Assembly (NCBI GenBank): GCA_001931875.2
Contig: MSJH02000235.1
Location: 1 to 18,392, forward strand
Direction of reading: 5' to 3'
DNA: 18,392 nucleotides
Origin: Byssochlamys sp. IMV 00236
Lineage: Eukaryota; Ascomycota; Eurotiomycetes; Eurotiales; Thermoascaceae
Shown: positions 1-9,042 of the stretch, in pieces
Numbering within the stretch: position 1 is the first letter of the stretch
Layout: every line of letters begins with the position of its first letter
Translations under genes and position numbers: made by a program
Notes under the pieces: generated by a model
Database searches by the model: none
Told to the model about the DNA's origin: nothing
What the model saw: the letters and a program-made list of their open reading frames with translations, nothing else

Positions 1-57
1 AAAAAAAAAAAAAAAAAAGGTTTAATGAAAAAGAATAAAGAAATATCTGATGCTTAC

Positions 58-508
58 CTGATATATCATTCCCTGTGTATCCTGAAAGAAGATTTCTAAC
101 TGTACATCTAGGTATTTCTCCAGCAGCTACAGCTTTTACAAATGACTCTGATATTTCTCGGAATAGTTTGGTATTTATGCCTAAACAGCTAGCTTCTCTT
201 CGAAAGTGTACACTTTTGCTAAAATTCTTCAACTTTCTATCCAGCTCTGGAATGCAAAATAAGGCAAGTCAATACGGAGAAGCAAGAGCAGGCATTGACA
301 ACTAATTACCTTCTTCTATACGTCGATGTCTCTTTGGGGAAAGTATTCTCCAGACGGCATTATCAATGATCGATCCTTTTCTCGGTAGACCTCCTTTACG
401 TAAGATAGGTACTGTTTGATGGAAATGTCGTAAAGGAGCTGTTGATGCACTAAGATTGATCCGAAGCAGTAGGCAGGATGTTTGCCTTAGTGGAATTATT
501 CGCAGCAT
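58..508 (-). CDS. Putative mitochondrial protein, 5' part only (runs off the left edge)
   Basis: Two minus-strand exons join in frame: 508-310 (ATG at 508-506) and 246-58, with a 63-nt intron (309-247) that has a GTAATT donor and a TTCCAG acceptor after a pyrimidine tract. A second donor, GTAAGC at 57, opens an intron that leaves the window, so only about the first 129 residues are visible. The first 40 residues are rich in Arg, Ser and Leu with no acidic residue (starts MLRIIPLRQTS), as in a mitochondrial presequence. The next stretch is basic (KRHRRIEEELDRKL) and then becomes a mixed, probably helical segment ending LLSGYTGNDISG. I do not recognise the family, so the function is unknown and the mitochondrial location is inferred from the N-terminus alone. 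Support for a real gene is the phase-1 to phase-1 match of donor and acceptor and the protein-like composition on both sides. Confidence 0.55.
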
Positions 509-2294
509 GTCTATGTTTAGAAAAGAAAGTACAATTTCGGAACAGACTGTCTTTTCATGACTTCTTTTTTTAAAGGATCCTGAAACTCAGGTTTATGGTT
601 GTGACAGTCATGCTGGGATTAAGGGATAGATAGACTAGATGGCAAAGGAACAAGTGTTGGTTCGTTTATTAAGGGTTACGGATATTATAAAAGCTCGCTA
701 TGCAAAATTGTGTATTTAATAACCTTCAAGAACATACGTTTATTGTTTTTTCGTAACTGTACCATTCAAGCAAAGTAAATCATCAAGGACGAAAAATATC
801 TCTAAAGATGTGAATAGCGCTTGATCTGCTACAACACAGAAATCTAATGCAAGAATCCCCTGCCTTCTGAACTGGAGGAGTCAGCCTGGCCGCGTAGCAG
901 TAGAATATATTTTCTACAAATAAGGAAATTAGTAAATCTGTAATTCTGTTACACCCTGTCCTACAAGGAGCGCTAGAAAAAGTATCTGTCAACATCTTTG
1001 TGAACTTGCATACAGATCAAATCTATTTTTTTATTATGTACCATTAGTATTCATTTTTAAGTTACTTTGAACGATCAAATATGACATGGTTGTAAATTAC
1101 CATCTGTCCCAAAGCCTCCTTTCCAGGGCACGAAAGACGGATTTGTGCCTATGCGATGCTTCAACGCATCAAACGTTAAAGAACCCAAGGCAGTTGCATA
1201 TGGCAATAAAAATAGTATTACTTTTATGAGCAAGCTATTGTACACAGCAGGTCAAAAGAGGGGTGATGTCAAGATATGTTTCGGAAGGCATCGTAGATGA
1301 CTTTATGGTATTGACCATCTTTTTCGACAAAAATAAAAAAAAAAACCCAGTGAATGTTATTCAAGTCAATTCACTCAATCGTAGTATAAACTTGTGAGGC
1401 TTGCATGCATGAAAATGCATAATCGTTTATTCTATCGACCAAATATACATTGTATGAACAAATGGGACACATTAGCATCGGTAAGTGGAACCCAATGGTT
1501 CAGAGACAAAGCTGCTTGAAATTTATTCTCCGTGACACTTTACGCACATTAAAAGGACAGGCACATTATAAGCAAATCGGTAATGGCAATATAATAGATC
1601 TTCAGGGGATGATAAAACAATTTCAAAAATGTATGAATGAAGTAACGGAAAGAAACTAGCAGCATAAGAGCCAAATACATCATTCAAATGGTTTTAGCGC
1701 ATTATTGCCAACTAGTGTGTAGCTCGTCTATTTTTACAACTCCTATCATTTAGTGATTTGCATCAGACACAACTTGCCAAGAATCCTTTAAGAGAAATAA
1801 AGCCAGCAGTAATGATGACTTCATATTGGATGAGTGTGAGGAGAATAACGTAGTACTGATACTAGTAATACTAGTAATAGTAATGGCTCAAGAACTCACT
1901 TGGATGCAGCGTCGTATGATTTATTAGAATGAGGTAATGCTAGCACAATGAAGTAATAAGGATGTCCGGAAACCTCGCTGCCTGAGACGAGAAAAGGGAG
2001 AGTTGACCCAGTGTATACCGAGATTGACTACTTGATCTCAAATACTTTATGTTGTATCCATAATGCTGCTATGACAACTTCAGGTACGTAATTGATTTAT
2101 TCCATAGAAACCAAGTACTCGACAAAATAAGCTTCTTTCATCGTAAAATGAAATGACATAGTTTGTATTTGAATCAACATGACGTAAATGAAATCAGAAA
2201 AGGTAAGCTATGTGGGTAACGAATTTTAGAAAATTACCAAAATAGGCAAATTTATAAGCTTGTCGTCATAGAGATCACTGCTTTACAAAAAAAC
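509..2294. other. Intergenic region, no supported gene
   Basis: About 1.8 kb between the leftward gene that starts at 508 and the TATA box at 2295. Open frames here are at most about 70 codons, mostly without a good ATG context, and I could not chain them through splice sites. It contains a short direct repeat around 1858-1885 (two copies of ACTAGTAAT plus part of a third) and poly-A/T tracts near 1336. No tRNA, 5S rRNA or snRNA signature was noticed. The right end presumably holds the regulatory region of the small gene at 2370. Confidence 0.5.
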
Positions 2295-2302
2295 TATAAA
2301 AG
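2295..2302 (+). promoter_or_regulatory. TATA box of the small myristoylated-protein gene
   Basis: TATAAAAG lies 75 nt upstream of the ATG at 2370. A T/C tract and an A/C-rich leader (ACAACAACATTTC) follow, which is the usual look of a fungal core promoter with a short, unstructured 5' leader. Assigned by motif and distance only. Confidence 0.5.
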
Positions 2303-2369
2303 CCATAAGCTTTCTAATGTTTTTTTTTCTTTACAACAACATTTCAATTATTACAACTATTATTCAAAC

Positions 2370-2570
2370 ATGGGATCTATATTTTCTTGCTTAAGCGGAA
2401 TTGTCAGCTCTATTGCCTCTCTGATTTCAAGTGTGGTTAGTGCTATTGCCGGATTCTTCCAAACAATTATTTCTGGTATAACAAGTTGCATCGTTGGTAT
2501 CTTCAATGCTATTGCCGCCCTATTGACATGCAGATGCTGTGGTGGAGGAAGGCGAAGAGGAAGGGTGTAA
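2370..2570 (+). CDS. Small hydrophobic protein with an N-myristoylation signature and a Cys/Arg tail (66 aa)
   Basis: Single-exon ORF with a clear ATG and a TATA box 75 nt upstream. It starts MGSIFSC: Gly2 plus Ser6 fits the N-myristoyltransferase consensus (MGxxxS), and Cys7 is placed for palmitoylation. Residues about 8-52 are almost entirely Ile, Val, Ala, Ser, Gly and Phe, with hydrophobic residues recurring roughly every three to four positions, suggesting one or two amphipathic or membrane-embedded helices. The C-terminus is LTCRCCGGGRRRGRV: three Cys, then a basic tail. Similar tiny proteins (MG start, hydrophobic middle, CxxC-like and Gly/Arg tail) are, from memory, common as unnamed predictions in fungi; I know of no assigned function. 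Probably a lipid-anchored peripheral membrane protein. The overlapping minus-strand ORF is a shadow. Confidence 0.7.
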   Translation: MGSIFSCLSGIVSSIASLISSVVSAIAGFFQTIISGITSCIVGIFNAIAALLTCRCCGGGRRRGRV

Positions 2571-4598
2571 CAGTTTACAACCAATGACAGATAGTATTAT
2601 TATCGACCTCTATCATTAATACTATATTACTGCCACTACTTTATTATTTTTCTCCTTAAATATATGTATATATGTATTATTATTTCTTTTCTATATAATA
2701 AATATTTCATTCTTATTATCTTAAACTGTCTTTTGTCAATCGTTCAAAGGAGTAATCTATCGTTTCTGCTGATAACAACTAAAACACTAGCTTTTTCTAC
2801 ACGGTTGGATGTAATAAACCGACTTTTGAAAAAAGGGAGAAACCAAGGACTACGCAGCATGGAGTAGATCATACTTAAAGTTGACATCGAGCTTCAGCAT
2901 GTCACGGTGTATGAGTAACTCAGAAGAGGAATACTAAATCATTAAATTACATCAAAGACGATTTAATAATCAAAATACAACAATAAAAGTACTTTACACT
3001 CACTGGCATTCTCTAATGCCTTGCACTTGTCTCGAAGCTCAAAATGAAGCTTGAAGCTTTTCATCGGGGGGAGACCAGTGGTTGTCATCGTTTTTCAGGT
3101 CATTGTCTGTACCAGAAAATACAAATTCTTTAGAGAGATCAGCTTATGGGCTCAAGTGACAATATTTCGCTTTGGCAATCCCACGGTCATGCTCTGGGCA
3201 ACATGCCACCGAGTATTGCTGTTCTCGGAAGCAATGGCTGCTTTATGGGCAATCGGTAGGCTGTTGTGGTACAGGCTCCAAGAGCCGTGCTACCTTTATT
3301 GTCACTATACAACTTCACATTATCAAAGTCTCTGCCTAACCTAAGGCTGTCCAGTCCACTCTCTGATATAAAATATGCATATATCATAATTACATGTGAT
3401 TGATCTTGATAAAATTGACAACACAAAATTAGTATAATTAGTATAAATAATTTTTTTTATCTCTTTCCGAAAAAAAAAAGATAGCGACTTTATAAAGTCA
3501 TGTTTAGCGTGAAGTTATACATTGAATAGTTTTGGTGAAATTCATCACAGATAGTGGGTAGAGGTAGCGCCCGTAGTATTAGTCTAACTTCTGGTGCATT
3601 TTCTGGTGCATGTAGTGTTTCCCTTTGTAAATTATTACATATTAGAAAACTCTACTGCTGTCGCATCCAAATGTCTATTTACTCAAAATTTTGGTACTCT
3701 GTTATTCGGTTAATTTATGGGAAAGGACCCAGAAACAATATCAAACTCCCTAATGGGTTCTTAAGCTCACTTCATAGATTCAAGACAGAACACCCCTCAA
3801 TTCTACGTCCCATTGAACTCCGGTCAGAGGTTAGTCAATGTATCTCTGAAGCCTGCATAGTGTTTGTTACTTCTTACACTATTATGATTGTTGAACCTTT
3901 TGAACAGAGGCTTATCTATTTTTTGGTGTACAGTTTTATGTCGCATTGTCAAGGGTGACTTCTCTCTCTGGCGTATCAGTCCTTTTGCCACCAATAACGT
4001 TGTTTACTCAGAGCTTTTGCTCAAGTAATATATGCATTATGCCCAACTATGCTTATGTCCAACTATACTTATGCTACTTTCTTTTTTTGTAACCATGTGG
4101 CTATTATTCAATAAATTATGCGACCTTTACTTCGTCTGTAAATACATTAATCTTTCTACATCTCATTCAGTATTTGCCCCTTACTCACTACAAAGGACGA
4201 AGCTTTTAATCCTGAGGCAGCACGACGACGTGCAAAAACGAGCGTAGCGAGTTGGAAGCGGCTAGCTTAAAGTAGAAATACTGTAGCTGGTACCTGTGAA
4301 ATGAGGTCGTCTAATGTTATCTGCATTTCAAAATAAAGGATTAAAGTTCAGACATTCTCTTAGAGCATCCATTGCGTCTTTTGTCATTTTTCTCATCTTG
4401 CATTAGTTCAAATATGTCGTTTAATCAGCTATTCTTTATATCTATTATCTTTTTGCTAACAAGTTTATGTTTTTACTTAAATCAATAAATGATACTCTTC
4501 AACTCATTCTAGCTATCAATCGGAGTTTGACATAGATTAGTTCTGTTATTGTAATTGGCCGATCGCATTACCTAAACCAAAAAATTCTTTTCTACTTC
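2571..4598. other. Long gene-poor stretch with coding-like but interrupted segments
   Basis: Between the small gene and the PAS-kinase promoter I could not build an intact gene. Two parts look more like decayed coding DNA than random sequence. On the minus strand at 3314-3042 one frame runs 91 codons with only two stops (TAA at 3245-3243 and 3146-3144), ends at TGA 3041-3039, and reads as a hydrophilic Asp/Lys/Asn-rich protein; the plus-strand frame opposite is implausibly rich in Val, Phe, Trp and Cys. At 3554-3958 the plus strand is open for 134 codons without an ATG start, and minus-strand frames there are protein-like but broken. Small repeats: TTCTGGTGCAT twice (3590-3611) and an imperfect 16-bp tandem pair at 4039-4070. 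Family unknown. Confidence 0.3.
4211..4266. other. CpG-rich patch with a small hairpin in AT-rich DNA
   Basis: About 55 bp that are clearly more GC- and CpG-rich than the surroundings, including GCACG-ACGA-CGTGC (4220-4233), a 5-bp stem with a 4-nt loop, followed by CGAGCGTAGCGAG. It may be the end or relic of a mobile element or a decayed exon. No terminal repeat or target duplication was recognised. Confidence 0.25.
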
Positions 4599-4606
4599 TA
4601 TAAAAG
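4599..4606 (+). promoter_or_regulatory. TATA box of the PAS-kinase gene
   Basis: TATAAAAG followed by a long T/C-rich tract (4613-4655). The first ATG downstream is at 4669, 63 nt from the box, close to the 75 nt spacing of the small gene at 2370. This supports translation starting at 4669 rather than at the first ATG of the long open frame (4938). Confidence 0.45.
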
Positions 4607-4668
4607 TTTTATATCCCCCTTTTTTTCTTTTTTTTTTATTTTTCTTTTTTCCCTTTATCCATTCTACA

Positions 4669-7424
4669 ATGAGTGCTCCATCATTGATCCAAGGTAAATA
4701 TAAAACCAATTGTTGGATACATGCTTGGGGAAAAAAAGGGAAAGGGGAGAGAGAGAGAGTGAGGGCAGGATTGTAATTTAAAAAACGATTAAACATAGAT
4801 GAATTATTCAATATTCAAGACAAGTAAATAGATAAAATAAATAATCTATTCGCATAGCACTTAACATTATTAGGCAAGAATCACCAAGAATTAAGAAAAA
4901 AAGGAGTGGGACCAGTAGTAATGTGATAACTCGGGGCATGGAGCTTGTACGCAAAATGAAATGGAATAATGAAGAAGTGGACGAACAAGTGTATCATAGA
5001 AGACTATCACAACCCAATATGGAAGAGAATATTGGATTTATTCAATTAAAGAATAGTTTCAGTACAGATAAAAGAGCAAGTCTATTACATACACCTACAA
5101 GATATTTACCACAAAACCAAGCTATTATAACAACAAATTCAGAAGGAATCACACTGTTATTTAATGATATAGCCGCATTATGCTTTGGAATTGATAAATC
5201 ATTTGTTGGAAAATCATTTATAAAGAATTGTTTAGAGGAACCATTTAAACATCAGATCATGAATTTACTAAATAGTAGAAAGAAATATACAAACTGTGTA
5301 CAAAAAGTGATCATTTGTGGATCTATTGTTAGTTAAACAAGAATCAAATATAAACTCGGAGAATTCTTGCTAACGAACTGGTTCAATAGGTGTTGATACA
5401 CAAGAGAAATAATACAAAATCATATGCAACAGTATGGTTAAAGGAGAAAATAACTGAACATCGAGATAAAATTTATATTTGGATATTTGAAGAAATCTAT
5501 GAGACGACCTTGTCTGTTTATGTGGATTCAGAATGTAAAATACAGAGGATCTTGGGTACATTGATTGAAGAGATGTATGGATACAAGGCAAATGAGATAG
5601 TCGGCAAACCAGTCAATTGTCTTGTGCCAGCACTAGCAAAGGAAGAACGAGATGACAATTTGGAAAAGATTGATAGGCTAAAATTCTTTGGTAGTTTATC
5701 AAGTAAAGGGGTTTATTTTCCAGCTATTTTGAATTTAAATAGACATGTGGCCATTGGAAATGATGATTTAGCCAATTTTGTCGTAAAAATAACATCCTTA
5801 CCTTCAATATCCGGCTCAATCACATTCAATCTGTCAACTGGATTAATACTTCAAATGAATACTCTACCTGCAAAATACCTGTTTGGTTACACTTCTGTAG
5901 ACATGATTATCAACAAGCTCACTGTGAATGAACTGATACCTCAACTACCCACTCTTATTGAAAATATGCTAAAGAATAATCTCATGACAGCAAACTATGA
6001 ACAATGCAGGAAGCTCTCGTCCTCTGATAGCCTATTCTATGTTTATCACAGAGATAAAAGTAAATTCATTGTGGAGTTGGAGATCAAAATCGTAGACAAG
6101 GATTCTGTTCATGTCTGGGTAACGTTTGATAGAAGCGATGCGGTACTAAAGCATGACAACTTGAAACAGAGTTATCAAAAAAAAAATGTACATTGTCCAT
6201 TGAAGCTACAACAACAGAATGATCAACCTAGTCTTGAAGCAAATAAGAAGCCAAAGAGACCTATTGTTAGACCTTATAGAATAAGTTCCTTTGGCGCTGT
6301 AGATGAAGCAAAAAGACTGTTTCCATCCAATTACTTTAAAAACATCAACAACACAGATACCACCAATAGCAATAATAATAATAATAATAATAATAACAAT
6401 AATAATGATCATATCAAGAGTAATAATGAAAGCAAGTCATCTTCATCAGATCTTACCCAAAAGAAAAAACACCCTCTAGACGATTATGTTATCTTGGATG
6501 TACTGGGTCAGGGCACTTATGGTATGGCCAAACTAGCTTATAGAAAGGATGATCCTTCTCAAAAGAAGTTGGTTATAAAATATATCATCAAGTCAAAGAT
6601 CATTGTTGATTCATGGATAAGGTAAAGAATTGTTATAGATTACACCATCTTTTTACTTACTGTCAAACTACACAGAGATAGACAACTTGGTTCAATACCA
6701 ATGGAAATACACATCTTACGTACCTTACAAAAATACCCCCATGTCAATTGCTGTAGATTAGTCACTAGCATGGAAGACGATGATTGTTACTTTGTTGTCA
6801 TGGAATTACTTGGTGATGGCATGGATCTCTTTGACTATATCGAATTGAACAAAAAGATGACAGAAAATGAAATTAGACACATCTTTTATCAAATTGCCAA
6901 GGCAGTCAAGCATCTGCACTCACATAAAATTGTTCATCGTGATATTAAAGATGAAAATGTCATTCTAGATCAGGATGGGACAGTTCATCTGATAGATTTT
7001 GGTTGTGCAACTTACTATAAAGAGGGTCGCAAATTTGATACATTCACAGGCACCCTCGAATATTGTGCTCCAGAGGTGCTTAAAGGAAAACCATACGCAG
7101 GTCCTCCACAGGATATTTGGGCAAGTGGTGTGTTACTGTTTACACTCATCTATCGAGAGAATCCATTCTATAATATTGATGAAATTTTGGAAAGCGAACT
7201 AAGGGTTCCCTTTGTCCTTTCTGAAGGTAATAGCATATATACAATTAATGTTTAATATAGCTAATATTATTTCAATAGGTTCTCTTGATCTTATAAAGAA
7301 AATGTTGAATAGAGACGTCGAGAAAAGGATAAATATAGATCAAGTACTAGACCATCCTTGGTTTCATCCTCTGACTGAAAAGCAACAGCAGCAACAATGT
7401 ATAAAAATAAAGAAAAAAGAATAA
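4669..7424 (+). CDS. PSK: PAS-domain serine/threonine protein kinase (PAS kinase, PSK/PASK family)
   Basis: Exons 4669-4693, 4858-5327, 5390-6621, 6676-7226 and 7279-7424 give about 807 residues. The last three introns (62, 54 and 52 nt) are firm; the first exon is a proposal, and 4938 is the fallback ATG (772 residues). About residues 95-400 hold two or three PAS-like repeats (such as MYGYKANEIVGKPV), which sense a ligand and restrain the kinase in this family. An Asn run (about 13 N, encoded by AAT repeats) links them to the kinase domain, about residues 528-795. That domain has a glycine loop GQGTYG (about 538), VIK lysine (562), HRDIKDEN (663), DFG (683) and APE (707). IRDRQLGSIPMEI across the 6622-6675 intron is typical of PAS kinases. 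Yeast and animal relatives direct carbon use, glycogen and UDP-glucose metabolism, and translation. An AATAAA overlaps the stop codon. Confidence 0.93.
6371..6406 (+). repeat. AAT trinucleotide repeat encoding poly-Asn
   Basis: Near-perfect AAT repeat with two AAC variants inside the PAS-kinase coding region. It encodes an Asn run in the linker before the kinase domain. In frame, so length changes would be tolerated and could be polymorphic. Confidence 0.9.
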
Positions 7425-7788
7425 ATATTGTATATATGCGCTATAAAAGCTAAATTCTGTTTTTTTCTTTAAAGACCAACGATAATGAATCAAGATGCAA
7501 CATGATACAGGAAAATGATGTTGTTTAAATAATACAAAAGAAGAGAATGAAATACATTTTCAGTGTATTTAATAAACAACACACAAATGCATTCTTGAAT
7601 AATATGCTTTTATACTCTTAAAGACATAGAATCGTATGGAAGAAGACTTGTGGTGTGACCAAGAAGTTCTTTGTTCAATCTGCATTATTCCCATTCTTAT
7701 TGGTTACATCTATGCTTTAAATCCCTTTTAGCAGGAATTCTGAGTTTATTCTCTCTTTTCTCTCTCTTTATATTTTAATATAATAACA
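7425..7788 (+). promoter_or_regulatory. PAS-kinase 3' flank and J-protein promoter region
   Basis: The 364 nt between the kinase stop codon and the J-protein ATG. TATAAAAG lies at 7442-7449, followed by a pyrimidine tract and a six-codon ORF starting at 7485. A 7-bp inverted repeat AAATACA/TGTATTT (7550-7556 and 7564-7570, 7-nt loop) is followed by AATAAA (7571-7576), a plausible 3'-end signal. TTCTTGAA at 7592-7599 resembles a minimal two-unit heat-shock element, and ATTGG at 7698-7702 is an inverted CCAAT box about 90 nt before the ATG at 7789. All are motif-level assignments. Confidence 0.35.
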
Positions 7789-9042
7789 ATGACTGTTGTA
7801 AAAGAGTATTACAGAATATTAGAAATATCCAACAACGCAGATGAACAGGAAATAAAAAGAGCCTATAAGAAATTAGCCTTAAAGTATCATCCAGATAAAA
7901 ACCCTTCAACCGAGGCAGAAGAAAAGGTAATATAAACTAGAGTGAATTTAAAAAACACTAGTCTTACTTTTGGGTATAGTTTAAAGATATTAGGTAGGAA
8001 TAATATGAATTATTTCTATATAAACTAAACACGACTCCTCCTCTTTAGTGAGGCATATGAAGTGTTATCTGATCGTAAAAGGATTAAATAATAGTAATGG
8101 TAGACTTTATGCTCATTTTCTTTTTGTATCCTATAGCTCAGAAACGTTACATATACGACAATAGACAAAACAATATAAATGATGATAGAGACAATGCTTA
8201 TTCACTTGACGACCTATTTGGTGGATTCACTGTAAATATATATATATATATATATATATATCAAAAAAGAATGTGTGAATGTACTAATTTTGCATAATCT
8301 TGTAGTTTCATAGACCAGAAGAAGTGTTTGCTCACTTTTTTGGTGGCATGGGTACACCTTTCTTTGACGGTAAGAATCAAATGCGCTTTTGAATCAGTGA
8401 TATTAATCCCCCCCTCTTGTAGATTTTCATCACTTTGGACCGCCTATGCATGATCCCTTTCATTCGATGATGAGCCCCTTTTCTTATCCCTCACCATTTG
8501 ATATGATGTACAACATGCGTGCACCTTCGCCGTTTATGCATCCCGGCTCTTCATCGATGAGATCATCCATATTTGATACGCATAGTCAGATGGGACAAGG
8601 AGGATACTCCAAATCAGTAACAACAACAACAAGAAACGTTAATGGAAGGATTGAAACAGTGACGATTACTAAAATTACAGATGAAAATGTAACCAGACAC
8701 AATAACACATTTTATAAATAGTAACACTCATCATCATCATAGGGTACACGAGTAACCGAAGAATACGGAAACGGCGCACATCAACAAGATAGAATAACGA
8801 GCGGTACAAATCTGTCGTCTTTGTCAGGACAAGAACAAAGGTTACTTATGCAGGATACTTCTTTTAGGCAGCAACAGTTTCACCAGGATCAGGTGGTGAA
8901 CAATACAGCAGAAAGACCATATTTATTAAATCATTATTGTCAATTACCCTATTATTCACCGTTCCCCCACGCCTATTCTTCTTTTTCCCCTCCCCCTCCA
9001 CCTTTCTCTCCACAGCAACATTCAATGTTTTATCATTTATAA
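7789..9042 (+). CDS. J-domain co-chaperone, class B (DnaJ/Hsp40, DNAJB6-like)
   Basis: Seven exons: 7789-7926, 7980-7993, 8049-8074, 8137-8231, 8306-8369, 8423-8688 and 8743-9042, giving 300 residues. The J-domain occupies about residues 1-70: helix [18 protein letters not shown] with the HPD motif, then [17 protein letters not shown], which is rebuilt only if a 14-nt microexon (7980-7993) is included. It is followed by a Gly/Phe segment ([14 protein letters not shown]), a Met/Pro/Phe/His-rich middle, a Ser/Thr segment and [16 protein letters not shown], then a Gln/Pro-rich tail. There is no Cys-rich zinc finger, hence class B. J-domains stimulate the Hsp70 ATPase; DNAJB6-type proteins suppress aggregation of client proteins. 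The client range here is unknown. The last exon overlaps the end of the leftward ligase gene by 6 bp. All introns are 53-74 nt, and intron 4 is mostly a TA repeat. Confidence 0.9.
7980..7993 (+). other. 14-nt microexon of the J-protein gene
   Basis: The sequence between ...GGGTATAG and GTAGGA reads TTTAAAGATATTAG, giving F K D I plus two bases of Ser. Its flanking introns are 53 nt (7927-7979) and 55 nt (7994-8048, with branch-like ACTAAAC). Without it, the conserved start of J-domain helix III is lost and the frame breaks, because 14 is not a multiple of three. Confidence 0.85.
8236..8261. repeat. (TA)n microsatellite in J-protein intron 4
   Basis: About 13 TA units directly after the GTAAAT donor of the intron 8232-8305. 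Confidence 0.9.

Noticed and set aside
2360..2584. 74-codon minus-strand ORF opposite the small myristoylated-protein gene
   Set aside because: Its composition is what an antisense of the Ile/Ser/Ala-rich gene would give, and it lacks a promoter; the plus-strand ORF has a TATA box, a good leader and a recognisable N-terminal motif.
3554..3958. 134-codon plus-strand ORF as a real gene
   Set aside because: It starts at GTG, has no recognisable domain, and several minus-strand frames opposite are more protein-like. Kept only as part of the possible decayed region.
4921..4926. Start-stop ATGTGA as a certain repressive upstream ORF of the PAS kinase
   Set aside because: In the preferred model this sequence lies inside coding exon 2 in another frame; it is an upstream ORF only if translation starts at 4938.
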